DNA of 64,000 nt from Argyresthia goedartella (GCA_949825045.1 OX463813.1:7626001-7690000), one strand, 5' to 3'; positions 9,729-21,544 are shown, numbered from the stretch's first letter. The notes: generated by a model from the sequence alone, not told the origin. Program-made: numbers and translations.

Positions 9729-11062
9729 ACTCGCGGCTGATGTTATTGTCAATTTTGATGTGCAGTCTTCTTTTTGTGAGGTAACTTCTGAACCAATCGA
9801 GAGTCAGCCCTCGGAATCCTTTGGTTTCAAGTTTTTGAGTAGCAAGGGTATAGATACGGTATCAAAGGCCTTTGCAAGATCCAGAAATACCCCAACACAC
9901 TTTTTCCCTGAGTCAAGGTAAGAAGAAACCTGGTTAATCAGAGTCCCGACGGCATCCTCAGTGGAAATTTCCTTTCTGAAACCAAATTGTTTCTCCGAAG
10001 TCAGCCGATATTTCTCAAGATAGGACACTAAACGCCTGTTCACAAATTTTTCGAGAATTTTTGAGAATATTCCGAGGAGTGATATGGATCTGTAGTTTTC
10101 TGGAGATTTCTTATTGCCACTTTTGAATATCGGAACGACTTGTGCCAGCTTCCATGTCTGTGGGAATATGCCCGTTGAGAGACTGATATTGAAGATATGG
10201 GTCAAAGGGACAGCGATTTCGATACGTATCTCTTTGATGAGTTTTGGGGTGTGACCATCATGACCCGGGGAGCTGTCGTTTTTTAGATTAGCGATGATTC
10301 TACGTACTTCGAAAACGTCCGTTGGCTGCATGAAGAAGGATTCAGGAGCCACCTCATTGAGTATGACCTCAGAAGTGGCATCCCCTAGTGATTTTTGTTG
10401 TTTTTGAAGCAGTTGGCTTGCCAGATTCTCGCCCACATTGGCAAAGTAGTCGTTACAATGATCCAATGACTCTTGGGGAACAAGTTTTATTTTTGTCAGT
10501 TCAGAAGCTGAAGAGGTTTTTTTTGTACAATTGCTAATATTCTTTATTACTTTCCAGAGCTCTTTAGGATCACTCTTTTTGCTTTCTAATTCAGAACTCT
10601 CATGAGCAAACTTAAGTTTGCGAAGCAGTTCCACACAAAAGTTTCTGTATCTGCTATAGACAAGCTTATGTACTGGATCATTTGGATGTTTCCGAGTTTC
10701 GAGATGGAGTTTGTCACGGTGTTTGATGCATCTCATCAAACCTGGTGTTATCCATGGTTTAAGGATAAGTTTTGATCTACTGACCCGCTTCAAAGTCGTG
10801 TGTCTATCCACAGCATTATCCAAAATCTGGTTGAATTCAAAGACAGCCTTTTCCACCTCGGTGGCTTCCATTACGGGTACCCAGTTTGTATTTCGCAGTT
10901 CAGAAGCCACTCCAGGGAAATCAACCTTTTTCATGATTCTGTCGGGTTTCTTCTGGCTAGCATTAGGCACCGATAGCGCCAACACCGCTATATTATGGTC
11001 GGTTATATCTGTTATTGCTACCAGGCCAAGGACTTGTTTGGTCTTGAAGCAAAGTTTATTTT
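9729..11062 (-). pseudogene. LINE, 5' half: linker and N-terminal RT
   Basis: The minus-strand frame 9804-10985 (393 codons) starts in the endonuclease tail: the adjacent upstream frame reads ITDHNIAVLAL, the usual end of an APE endonuclease. It runs through the linker into RT motifs PGHDGHTPKLI, YRSISLLGIFSKILEK, KQFGFRK and FLDLAKAFDTVS. A small frameshift near 9810 moves the reading to another frame (LDWFRSYLTKRRLHI), which continues to the insertion point at 9729. There it would join the palm segment at 6329. The copy is 5'-truncated near 11062, so most of the endonuclease is absent. Confidence 0.85.
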
Positions 11063-11610
11063 GAGTTTACCAATGGCATAGCGGACTATTGATTTTGATA
11101 AAACTAGCTTGGGATGAGTTGACATATGAGGTGCTTGCACGGGGAGGGACCTGGGCGGCAGATGGCGAAGATTTGGTTTGGCAGGTGGAACAATGGAGCA
11201 ATGACCTGCCAGCTCATGAAGTGGTGACCTTCAATGGGGATATTGAGGAGGAGTTTCAGACCGTCTCATCAAAATTTGGTAGGCTGCAAAATTTTCTTAA
11301 TGCACTAGAGGGGATGCTGTGCTATCATGAAGAACTGCTCGATTTCCAAGCGCTGGCTCACTTACTACCTTCTACTACCTGTTTTACCGCCTGAACCGCA
11401 TATACGCTACCCAACCCAGTGAGTATGCCCTTGCCTTGCTAGACCACCTCACCTACTACACTCTGGAGTGCCTAGATGAGTTGCTGGTCCTTAGTGAACG
11501 TGATGTAACCTGGTCCGAGCGGTGGGAGTTGTTTTGTCGCCTGAAGGAGTCTTGCGTTTTACCCGAGCTCTCCGTTGAGGACATTGATGTGATTGGGGAG
11601 TTTGATTAAG
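11063..11610 (+). pseudogene. Unrecognised degenerate coding fragment
   Basis: A frame at 11089-11394 encodes an acidic, Trp/Glu-rich segment (WDELTYEVLARGG...). It shifts by one base near 11350. The next frame then runs from about 11348 to 11609, with YRLNRIYATQPSEYALALLD and a terminal DIDVIGEFD stop. The residue bias suggests real former coding sequence. I do not recognise the family. A retroelement gag-like or DNA-transposon accessory origin is possible. The fragment lies directly beyond the truncated LINE 5' end. Confidence 0.35.
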
Positions 11611-12073
11611 ATAGTCTGGCAGCAGTAGGCTATGAGGCGTCAGCTCAATCGAATGGAGTTGGCGTATCTTTTTTCAAGAGAAGATAGTTTCAATTGTGAT
11701 GTGAGCAGCTACTCCTCAAGTGTGGGCTCTGAGTGTGTGTCAATGCGTTCCAGTCGTTAATAGAAGTGATTAAGATAAGTCTCAACCTCTTTAGGAAGTA
11801 GGGAAGAAAATATCTGTCCATGTTGACAGATTTTTCATTCTAGATAAGACAAAGTAGCTTCAGCCTGTTCTACATCTTCATCAGGTGGAAGGACTGAAGT
11901 TACAATTTCAGAATCAGGATTATCTCTAATTAAGGGTTCAACCTGCTTTTTGAGGTTTAAGATGGAATCGGCAGGAGTTTCCAAATGGATTCACACTTCA
12001 TATTCGAGTACTGCTTTGTTCAAGTGAGATGACCTTCAAGGGATTAGCCATTTCACTGAAGTAAGGTAAGTAC
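11611..12073. other. No gene seen
   Basis: Short frames only. I see no repeat boundary apart from the LTR start at 12074. Confidence 0.5.
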
Positions 12074-13192
12074 TGTAGTGATAAATAAGTAATTAAAGAC
12101 ATTCACTGACAAAAATACGTATAATTTATTTTAATAATAAAACCAAAAGTTTACAAGAAAATATTGAATGACAACCGTGTCCAAGACCGAAAATTAAACA
12201 AGAAAAGAGATAAATAACTGAAATTGTCTATGTCGCAAATGAACACCGAAATTGCTTTTGACGCTGTATGCACACTTTGATCAGGACTTGACGTGGAGAT
12301 GAAATGATTGTATGAGGAGGATATGAAGTGCGTATGGAATGGATGAGGGGTTAAATGAACGATTGCCCAAAAGAATGCCGAAAATATCTTTGACGGTGGC
12401 GTACAAATGCCTTTAGGAAATTTAGATGAAATTAATGAACAGACGACCTAATCCTGTTCAAAGATATAAAGTTGTCGAAAGAGTGAAGCTGTGCGAAATT
12501 AAAATTGAAATAAATATGACAGTTCATTTAAACAAAAAAAAATGGATTAGGTCAAAAAAATACGGGATCTCCTGATGCGGCGTCCAAGTTCCTCCTTCAC
12601 GTACGCCTGCCTGCCTGCGTCTGCCTGCTCCAAAGCACGCCTTGGTGAGGTCTACGCGTCCGCGATGTCGGTTTCGAAAAATTGCGCAGCTCTCCACCAA
12701 AAGCTACAAATAAGATATAACGATAAGTACCAGAATAACGCTAACACGACCAAAATGCCACCACGGAATATAAACACCAAATACAAACCCAGATCGCTTC
12801 CAAAGTCTGGCCTTTGAGTTCAGATTAAATAATGGGAAAATATCAGGAAAACATCAGGAAAATTTTAGGCGGGCATCAATTCTTGCCCAAGGACAATTCT
12901 TCTTGTGTCAAGGCTGCCCAAAACACATCACACAGCTCCTCACAACGCGAACAAAACTGGTCAAACGAGAAAAATGTGCACCAAAATGCTTACGACTCCA
13001 ACAGCTCAATGAAAAATGATTTTTTTCCAGTCCTGCCAAAACTGACAACTACCAATAAGAATCTAGAATCATTCAAACTTTCAATTTCGCATAAACTTAT
13101 AAAACATCAACCAGCCTGTATCACAATAAAATCGAAATAAAAATTAACATAACAAAGGAGTCTTAAAACGACGTCTGCGAGTTCACGCTGCA
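12074..13192 (-). repeat. LTR, 1119 bp, inverted partner of 2462-3579
   Basis: On the minus strand it begins TGCAGCGTGAACTC and ends TTATCACTACA, with TG...CA termini, and aligns end to end with the LTR at 2462-3579 with scattered differences. Flank on the 12073 side is GTAC. The sequence on the 13193 side, read on the minus strand, ends GGGGAATATC just before the LTR, which could be a weak polypurine tract. It could therefore be a 3' LTR whose element extends to higher coordinates, or a solo LTR. Confidence 0.75.
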
Positions 13193-13593
13193 GATATTCC
13201 CCAAATAAACCAAAGAAAAAAAAACGAAACTAACGTTCGCCGAAGTCAACATTCGAAAAGACAGAGGATGGCAAGAAGATCCAGATATCATACATAGATT
13301 ATTATAAGAAAACTTACGGTATCGACATCATGGATTGGAACCATCCGATGCTGATATCCAAGAAGTCCTAATTGGAAAAATAGTGTTAAGAATATTTCTC
13401 TGCTATAACTTTACTTGGGAAAAAAGTTAGTTTTCCTGGTTATCTGGGCTGTTATTAGCATACATACGCTTGATTTCCTCTCTTGAGCCTCCCACACATA
13501 ACGAAAAACCTGGCCATAGAAACCAAAACACCAAAAAGACAAAAACACACCTTAACCTAGACTAAGAGAGAGAAAAAAACGAAAGAAATGCCA
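13193..13593. other. Unassigned, possibly retroelement interior
   Basis: A-rich on the plus strand with no sustained frame. Its position beside the inverted LTR suggests element interior, but no motif confirms it. Confidence 0.3.
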
Positions 13594-14310
13594 GCAACAC
13601 CAGGTTACGACATTACAAGCAGAATCCGACCGTCGATGACCTTCTCAATTGACGCCCTGACTCATAGGCCTATAATGAATAACAGAAGGTTTAACCTAAA
13701 CCCAAAATATAGCCAACGGACACCTATAATTAATCGCCAGTAACACCAAGTTACGACATTACAAGCATAATCCGAGCGTCGATGACCTTTTCAATCGAGG
13801 CTCTGACTCATAGGCCTATAATGAATAACAGAAGGTTTAACCTGAACCCAAAATATAGCCAACGAACACCTATAATTAATCGCCAGTAACACCAAGTTAC
13901 GACGTTACAAGCAAAATCCGAGCATCGATGACCTTTTCAATCGACGCCCTGACTCATAGGCCTATAATGAAGAACAATGATTAAAGGCGGAAAGATGGGA
14001 GGAAATTAAAGCCTAACCAGAGAAGCGAAAAAAAATAAGTTACGAACATTACAAGCAAAATCCGAGCGTCGATGACCTTTTCAATCGACACCCTGACTCA
14101 TAGGCCTATAATGAAGAACAGATGATTAAAAGCGGAAAGATGGGAGGAAATTAAGGCCTAAACAGAGAAGCGAAAAAAAGGAATATGACGTGCAGCTTGT
14201 CTTTCTGAATTTAGAAGAAAACTAAGTTACGACATTACAAGCAAAATCCGAGCGTCGATGACCTTTTCAATCGACACCCCGACGCATAGGCCTTTAATGA
14301 AGAACAGAAG
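13594..14310. repeat. Five-copy tandem repeat, period 144-185 bp
   Basis: The core TTACGACATTACAAGC followed by TCGATGACC and CATAGGCCTATAATGAA recurs near 13604, 13748, 13892, 14039 and 14224. The first two periods are 144 bp. Later units carry a different insert (GGCGGAAAGATGGGAGGAA). No coding pattern is conserved between units. Confidence 0.85.
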
Positions 14311-14686
14311 GTTTAGTACCAAAAAAACTCCAAATCGTCACCAGAACCGAGAAGACGAGGCTGACTTACACTCGGCCCAGATATGCACGGCGTAACGTGG
14401 AAAGAATCTTCGTCGATGGGTTCCGACATGTCGGCAAAATCTCCAAACGACAACACAAACAGCAGAAAGAAAGCGAAGATACTAAAAGTATACCAGAACA
14501 AAGCGAAGGTACGAGCAAATAACCCACTAAAAATAAAAAAATGGGTGAGAATGAGAAATTATGTACAATGATCGAAAAAAAAACAACGAAAACAGCCAAG
14601 AACGTCGAAGTCAACCACGTTCAACAACGTACGACAATGGTTAATAATGAACCTCAACCGTCACTACCAAACACCAGGAGCATGAG

Positions 14687-14725
<39 letters not shown>

Positions 14726-14980
14726 AGCCGAGCGAATTATTTCATCAGAATCGGTTCAGTAAATGTTTGTATAAAATGAAGTCTAGATTTCGTCTATAAG
14801 CAACTGATCTACGCTATCAAAACTATTACGCGTATGTTAGGAAAATTCAATCGAAGAAAATTTCCAAAATAAATTACTTATTTCCAGAATATTCTGAAAT
14901 AAATCATTTATTTACCTCAAATAATGTTCCATTATGCTTATCTTACAAATAAACGCTGTAAAGTATACACAAAAATTTTC
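14311..14980. other. No gene; contains a 37-bp poly(A) run
   Basis: Short overlapping frames on both strands, Lys-rich because of A-rich DNA. A pure A run covers about 14686-14723, which may be the tail of a retroposed sequence on the plus strand. Confidence 0.5.
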
Positions 14981-15052
14981 GCGCTGGGATTCGAACCATC
15001 GACTTCGAACACGAAAGTCCGGACCACTAAACCGCAAAGCTATGATGGCGAA
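14975..15052 (-). repeat. tRNA-derived SINE head
   Basis: On the minus strand there is an A-box-like TAGCTTTGCGGTTTAGTGG and a B-box GGTTCGAATCC about 40 bp later, in tRNA order. The acceptor ends do not pair convincingly, so it is a SINE head rather than a tRNA gene. Confidence 0.6.
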
Positions 15053-15099
15053 ATACAGAATATACTGTCAATCCGTTGCTTAGCAACCACAACCAAATA

Positions 15100-15640
15100 A
15101 TATCGATCAAACACGATCTTCGCACTTCGCACTTCGCACACTCGGTTCGCTGATTGACTCTTACTCGAGAGACCGCCAGCCGCGCATCGAGTACAAGCTC
15201 TCTACAGGCTTTCCGCAGGTTGGCATTGTTTCTCCTCTTCTCTTCTCTGTTTTCATCCATTCCATCTCGGATGTATTGTCTTCCTCGAATCATCTCTATG
15301 CAGATGACCTTCAAATTTATCGGCATTTTTCCCTGTGTGTTGCCTGTAAATGTAAATGTTTTCAACATCAGGAAATAGGCAGTTTAGTTTTTTAGCAGTT
15401 TAATTTGTTGCAGAATGGGTCCGTTGCCCCCGTGATATATGTATAAGGCTGTCATTGTCGAGTATAGCGAGAAAGCCAAACATCTTGCCGTTGTTTTTGA
15501 CAATCTATTATTCTGTTCGCCGCCTGTTTGTAAGGTCAGCAGACGGGTCTTTTCATCATTTCATTCTCTTCGGAGTTTGCAGTTCTTCCTGCCTAGACAG
15601 ACTAAAATCATGCTAGAAATCAGTTTAAGAAACAAACTAG
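15100..15640 (+). pseudogene. LINE fragment, RT palm and thumb
   Basis: Plus-strand frames in several phases carry PQVGIVSPLLFSVFI, then SSNHLYADDLQIY (catalytic YADD). After a break comes KAKHLAVVFDNLL followed by VFSSFHSLRSLQFFLP. These match the palm and thumb of CR1/Jockey-type LINE RTs. Stops and frame shifts split the region. Both ends are truncated. The C-terminal module of a similar LINE is found at 28.98-29.50 kb on the same strand, beyond the palindrome. Confidence 0.65.
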
Positions 15641-15739
15641 TCAAAACTTCAGAAAATCGTGGAGGAACACCTGTAGCTCCATAAACAGTGAGTCACAGGC
15701 CTCTCGACTAAATAAACTTATAAGTTAATACCCACACCA

Positions 15740-16370
15740 CCAGCCCGGATCCGAAGCCGAACGTCATTTCTTCTGAAGACACTAGAAAGACTATGTGACA
15801 GGGATATAAGAGACGAACCCATGAAATCCAAACAAATTCACCCAAACCAACACGCGTACCAAGCTGGTAAATCAACAGAGACAGCCTTGCACGCAGTGGT
15901 TAGAAAAATAGAAAGCTCTATACTACACCAACAATCATACCTAGGTGTGTATACATCGAAGGCGCGTTTGACAAAACAAACTTCAGCAGCATCAGAATAG
16001 GACTGGGGCTATTAGGAACCAGGCCGTACCTGATAAAGTGGATCAATAAAATGCTTGAATCAAGGATAATCTCCCTGGCAATAAGTGAAAAAGTCAAATG
16101 CAAAGTAGCAAAGTGCTGCCCACAGGGAGGAGTACTGTCTCCACTCTTCTGGGCAATAGTAGCCAACGACCTTATAGCCCAACTTAACGAAAAAGGCTTT
16201 TACACGATCGTTTATGCCGATGACGTAACTATACTTGTAAACGGTATGCGAATAGCACTACGCAGCATTGAGATCTGGTGTAATAAACATAAACTCTCAG
16301 TGAATCCCAATAAGACTGAGATGATACTGTTCACAAAAAAGATAAGGATCGGCAACTTCAGACGACCCGA
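15740..16370 (+). pseudogene. LINE RT fragment, R1/LOA-like
   Basis: Plus-strand frames contain HAYQAGKSTETALH, then a broken VYIEGAFD region. The better frame 16051-16389 has CPQGGVLSPLFWAIVAND and YTIVYADDVTILVNG (catalytic YADD), then LSVNPNKTEMILF. The CPQGGVLSPL signature is typical of R1/LOA/I-type LINE RTs. A frameshift near 15965 separates the two parts. The frame stops where the SINE head begins at 16364. From 16259 rightward this sequence belongs to the left arm of the large palindrome. Confidence 0.75.
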
Positions 16371-16435
16371 ATGGCCGAGTCGGCAGTGACTGCCTACGAA
16401 GCCAAGGGTCCCGGGTTCGAGTCCCGGTGGGGGCA
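16364..16435 (+). repeat. tRNA-like SINE head, left arm
   Basis: A-box TGGCCGAGTCGG and B-box GGTTCGAGTCC sit in tRNA spacing and are followed by GGGGGCAAATATTTG. The acceptor stem does not pair well. The same unit is at 28283-28354 on the minus strand. I call it a SINE head, not a functional tRNA. Confidence 0.65.
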
Positions 16436-16489
16436 AATATTTGTTTGATGAGAACGGATGTTTGTACCCTAGTCCCATGACTGATGATG

Positions 16490-18597
16490 ATGATGTTCTC
16501 CGACCGGGTTCGGTCACGGCGACTGTAACTGCTGGGGAAGGCGTCCTTAGTGTGCCCTCATATGGCTTGCGTAGCCTATTTTATTGGAAAAAGTGCGATT
16601 GCACTGGCCACACGTCAGCACGCCATTTTGGTGCGTTTACTGTATTGCGGCAGGTGTTCTGCCTCGTAGATTGTCTCGCATGGCATCAAGAGTGGCTCTT
16701 CGTTGGGCCTCGAAATCGAAGATCTTTGTGTGCACCGTATGTCGCCACTTTGTCTTGTCTTCCGTGAGTTCCTCCCACGTGGAATGGTCGATACCGCAAC
16801 TCTTCATATGTCGCTTCTGGACGTCTTGGAACCTCAAGAACTGACCGCCTTCCGTTCCGTTTTCCGTTCTGTAGTTCACAGTATAAGAGACGTTTTGCAA
16901 GACGTTCCTCTGGCATCCATCGTACGTGGCCACACCATCGCAGTTTACGCCTCATCAAGTAAGCTTGGACCCCACCAACATTAGAACTTCGTAATATCTC
17001 TGTATTCCTGATACGGTCAGACCACTTGACGTTCAAAATGTTTCGAAGACATCTTAGATGGAATCTGTCTAAAGCGCTGATATGTTTACGGTATGGACAC
17101 CAGGTCTCGGTGGAATAGAGAAGGTTCGGAAGAACTATGGCCTTATAGACGGAGACTTTGGTGGATAGCTTGATGTCATGCGATCGGAAGACTTTGCGCT
17201 CCAACCTCCCAAAAGCTGCAGCAGCAGCGCTAATTCTTCCATTCAATTCTGGATCAAGATCGTATTTCGACGATACAGTGCTCCAAAGGTATTTGAACTT
17301 AACGACCTGCTTCAGTGAGTCCGCGCCAAGCTTTATATCGAGGGTCGAGTTGTCGACTCCTTGAGTGTCCATCGCCATGACCTCCGTCTTGCTGACACTG
17401 ATTTTGAGCCCATATTTGCGACATACCTCGTCGAAAGCCGTGATCTACTGTTGTAGTCCCTCCACAGAATCTGACACAAAGCAAAGATCGTCGGCGTACA
17501 TGATCTCTCTAATTGTATCGCAGGATGTCTTAGTGCGCGCTTTTAGTCGAGCGAGGTTAAATAGATTTCCGTCTGTTCTAAAGCGGATATAAATACCAGA
17601 TGTCGATTCGTCAATTGATTCTCTTACGACTGCAGCAAAGTAGAGAGCAAACAAAGTCGGTGCCAGTACGCAACCTTGCTTTACTCCATAGGTAACGGAG
17701 AAAAACTCGGATTGCTCACCATTAAAGCTGACACAACACTTCATATCATCCTGCAGTAGTCGTATAATCCGTACGAATTTTTCAGGGCAGCCCAGCTTTG
17801 CCAGTAGAATCCAGGGAGCTTCACGTGGTACACAGTCAAAAGCCTTCTCTAGATCAATGAAGCAGAGAAACAGAGGTTGTCCTTGTTCTCGACTTTTCTC
17901 CTGAAGTTGGCGTACAGAAAAGATAGCTTCACACGTGCCTCTCTCCGGGCGGAAGCCAAACTGGGATTCTGGCAAGTTAGATTCAGAAACAGGGATGAGG
18001 TGGTTAAGCAGGACACGAGCAAATGATTTCCCTGAAGAAGATAGCAAAGATATTCCTCGGTAAGCATTACAGTCGGAACGGTCACCCTTGTTCTTGTATA
18101 GGGCGCAGATACGCGAGGCGATGAAGTCATCTGGGATCCTTTCCTCGTTCCACATCTGTACAAACAGCTTCCAGAGTATTTTATGAAGTTCTGCAGTGCC
18201 ATATTTAAGTAGTTCAGCCGGGATGTTGTCAAGGCCCACCGCCTTATTATTCTTTTGCTGATTTACAGCGTCGATCACTTCAGTAAGGGTTGGCGGTTCT
18301 TCTAACTCAGGCATTGCATCAAGGCTTGTAGTACCCCGGATATGTTCCAGATCTGCTGAACGATCTACGTTGAGTAGGTTGTTGAAGTGTTCAGCCCAGC
18401 GTTGGAGAACCTCGTCCTTAGACGTTAATCTCTGCGAGCCATCGAGAAATCGTAATGGCATATTTGCATGTTGGGTAGTGCCAATTAGGTTCCGGACTTC
18501 ACTGTAAAATACGCCAAATTGTTTACAGTCAGCAAGCAGTTGTATATGGCGCGCTTTATCTTTCCACCATTTGTCCTTAGTCTCTCGTTTCCTAAAG
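16490..18597 (-). pseudogene. RTE-like LINE, RT and C-terminus (left arm)
   Basis: The minus-strand frame 17445-18461 (338 codons) carries the RT: NNKAVGLDNIPAELL, YKNKGDRSDCNAYRGISLLS, ESQFGFRPERGT, CFIDLEKAFDCVP, KQGCVLAPTLFALYF and MYADDLCFVSD (catalytic YADD). It ends at an in-frame TAG after LQQ, and the right arm has the same stop. The C-terminal frame 16686-17378 has [22 protein letters not shown] short Cys/His-like segment and an (ATC)n tail near 16484-16494 mark the 3' end. Shared stops show the copy was dead before the palindrome formed. Confidence 0.85.
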
Positions 18598-19878
18598 TTA
18601 CACCAGAGAAAGTTTCCTCAGTTCTCTGGTGCTAACTTTTATTTGGTCTTGTAGGTTCAAGTTGCCACTCTGCTCTTGAGTACGCAAACGTTTCCGGTAT
18701 TTTTCTATAGCTTCTACCAAAGTCTGGTTATTGTCATCGAACCAGTCCTCGCGAACAAGTTTCCGGAGTCCCAGCGTTTCGGTAGCAGCTTCTTTAAGAT
18801 CGGAGCTCACAGACTTCCAGGCTTCTTCCAAATCTTGATCGCTAGTGTTACGTGTAGCCAGCCTGTTGTTCAGAGCAATTCCAAAGGCGGCTCTTGTGTC
18901 TTGGCTTTGAAGTTTCTGTAAGTTCAGACTGACATTAGTTGTCTTTCCACGGCGATAAGGTGGGTGAAGACGCAATTTCATCTTGATAACAACCAACCTG
19001 TGGTCAGTCCAGCAGTTAGCGCCTCTCATGACTCGAGTGATTTGCACTTGAGATAGGTCTTTTTGGCGTACCAGAGCATAGTCAATCAAGTGCCAGTGTT
19101 TAGACCTTGGATGCATCCATGTCGTTTTGTATTTAGCTGGCAATCTGAAGCAGGTGTTGGTAATGGCCAACTCATACTGAGCACACAAACTTAGCAGAAG
19201 ATTTCCGTTGCTATTCATGTTGCCTATGCCATGTCTTCCGAGCACCTTGGGCTACGCTTCATGATCTCGTCCAACGCGTGCGTTAAAATCGCCAAGGATG
19301 AGCACCTGCTCTCTTTGGGGGATCTTCACTACAGCATCGGAAAGTTCCTTGTAGAATTTATCCTTTGTTTCGTCGTCTTTATCCAAAGTTGGGAAGTAAA
19401 CGCTGAGGATGTTCAGATGATTATCGTTGTCCAGGTGTATTCGCAATGAAATGACACGATCTGAGATGTTAACAGCACACTCATTCAACCTTTGCACTAT
19501 CTCGTTCTTAATTGCGAAACCAACACCAGATCGACGGGGTTCTGAAGCTGCGGTTCCTTTCCAGAAGAATGTATAGCCGCCTCCATGCTCTACTATTTTG
19601 CCCTCTTCCGCTAGATGGGTCTCACTAAGTGCGGCTATATCGATATTGTACCGTCGTAATTCTCGGGAAACGATAGCAGTTTTCCGCTCCGGCCAAAGGT
19701 TGGTGTCACGATCGAGTAGAGTTCGTACATTCCAAGCGGCAAAAGTCAATGGTTGGATTTTCGTAACTTTATTCTTGTTTCGACCGCGAGTCTGGGATGC
19801 AAAGGCAGCCGCGGTTGCTACCTCCCCTTTGGATTGGGATAAACATTTGTTTGGGGCACCTTTTCTAGCCCCCTCCAC
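18598..19878 (-). pseudogene. RTE-like LINE, APE endonuclease (left arm)
   Basis: The minus-strand frame 19252-19878 encodes FAAWNVRTLLDRD, SETHL (metal-binding Glu), RRSGVGFAI and ILGDFNARVG (catalytic D-N). It meets a TAG at the end (HEA, stop). The sequence resumes in 18598-19245 with MHPRSKHWHLIDYALV and DHRLVV, the closing catalytic motif of APE-type endonucleases. A one-base shift near 18600 separates it from the RT frame. The domain order endonuclease-RT-Cys/His tail and the (ATC)n end fit RTE-related LINEs. The exact clade is not certain. Confidence 0.85.
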
Positions 19879-20640
19879 GGCTGGGCGTGGGAATCAGTCT
19901 TCCCCTGAATAAGGCTGCTTCGTCGCACAGAGTGCTGCCGAATCTACGAAGTTATCCCTTGTTCTACGCAGAAGCGACCACTCTCTCTGAGCCGCCTGAG
20001 TGCAAGATAAGCCAAAGCCCGGCTTACATCGATACCGAACCTCTCTGCCTCTCATTGTCGCCACAGGGCTTGATGTAAGTCAGTGTCCGCTATATTTGCC
20101 GAAACAGTCAAGTGCGCAGGATATATTTAGGTGCATAAACGGGCGCGCATATGCAGATGCACCCTCTCGTCCTCGTCCTCCTTGGACCAATGGAACGAAG
20201 AATCGATACGATTGGAGGAGAATTTGGATGCAGTGTATGGCCGCCAGTTGCCTTGTCCTCTACTGACGCCCTCGGCATTACACGCTGCCTTGCTGACTCG
20301 CCGACTCCGCCAAGCCACTGTTGCTTATCAGTAGTCGGGCTGCCTTCGGCGCCGAGCCAGTCTTCAGGCGCTATGCGGGAGGGTTCCGCCCCCTTCCAGT
20401 CTGTGACCTGTCCGCCTAAAAGTATCCAGACCCATCGCCTCTTCCGCCAGCATTGCCGTACCAAAGTCCACCTTTTTCGCCGCTACTGCCGTTGAGGTCT
20501 TCACCTGTAACCCTAGGCAAGGGGCCTGTTGGTCCGCGGGAGGTATTTTATTTCCCTCCAGCCCTGCAGGTGTCCTAAGGACAACCTGTCGAGCACCCCC
20601 TATCCGCCACCTGGGGACGCGTTCCCTAGGGGTGAGGCTC
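19879..20640 (-). other. 5' region of RTE-like LINE (left arm)
   Basis: GC-rich sequence with open frames on both strands (for example 20108-20464 minus). It is duplicated in the right arm at 24078-24880 and ends where hAT sequence begins. It is probably the LINE 5' UTR. I see no domain. Confidence 0.5.
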
Positions 20641-21544
20641 CCCCGAGAAACAATACAATTCCGATTTTTCTCATTATTGTGTGAAGATAATGTCAGCAAA
20701 CATAAAACACTATTGCTCCTTACAGAAGTGCGATGGTTATCTCGGGGTAAAACTTTAACAAGGCTATTCGAACTTGGAGCCGAGTTACAAATGTTTTTTT
20801 CAGATATTTCTTTTAATTTGAAAGACCGATGGTATGATAAAACTTGGTTATTCCAACTGTCTTTTATAGCGGATATCTTTCAAAAACTAAACGAATTAAA
20901 TTTATCATTACAATTTATATATACATCAGTGTTCCAGGACTGTAATTAAATAATTGCCTTCAAGAGAAATTTAGATTTTTGGGTTAGGTGCGTTTTTAAT
21001 AGAGAAATAGAAAGCTTTACGTTACTCAGTGAGTTTGTTAGCGATAACGACTCAGAAATGTTTCAAGATGATGTATTTGAAGAATTGGTCCAGTATTTCA
21101 CTGCGATTCGCGCATCTTTTGAGTCGTATTTTCCCGAAGAACAGAATACAAAAATGGAAATAAATTCATGGATTCATAATCCTTTTTTACCCAACTTGCA
21201 AAAGTCCGACAGTATGTCAAACGAGATATATATATTTTTTTTAGAAATGGCTTGGACACAAGTATAGAGTCACTGTTCAAAATGACGCCTCTCAACGATT
21301 ATTGGTGCAGCATCCGTGAAGAATATTCAAAGTTTGTCGAAATGGCTCTGAATGTTCTTCCCCCGTTCCCAACAACATACTTGTGCGAAACAGGATTCTC
21401 AACCTATGCAGCTACATAAACAAAATACCGCAATAGACTGGAGATAAAGAATGCATATAAAGACATTTTTGTTTTATTGTAGGGTTCCGTAAGTATTTTG
21501 CTTTCCAAAAGAGTTCCGTCACCAACAAAGTTTAAGAACCGCTG
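20641..21544 (+). pseudogene. hAT transposase remnant (left arm)
   Basis: The plus-strand frames contain LLLLTEVRWLSRGKTLTRLF, the segment typical of ZBED5/GTF2IRD2-type hAT transposases. They continue with FELGAELQMFF..DISF and MFQDDVFEELVQYF. After a shift comes the C-terminal dimerisation region with YWCSIREEY, LPPFPTTYLCETGFS and KYRNRL. An in-frame stop after DCN near 20946 and the later shift kill the frame. The 3' end GTTTAAGAACCGCTG (to 21544) reads on the other strand as CAGCGGTTCTTAAAC, a hAT-type terminal repeat. The 5' part was replaced by the RTE-like LINE. Confidence 0.75.

Noticed and set aside
13594..14310. CRISPR-like array
   Set aside because: The units are long, unevenly spaced and lack unique spacers. 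The context is an insect genome.
16364..16435. Functional tRNA genes (also 28283, 34931, 39320, 14975, 43780)
   Set aside because: A- and B-box-like motifs are present but acceptor and other stems do not pair well. The sequences continue into SINE bodies and are repeated.
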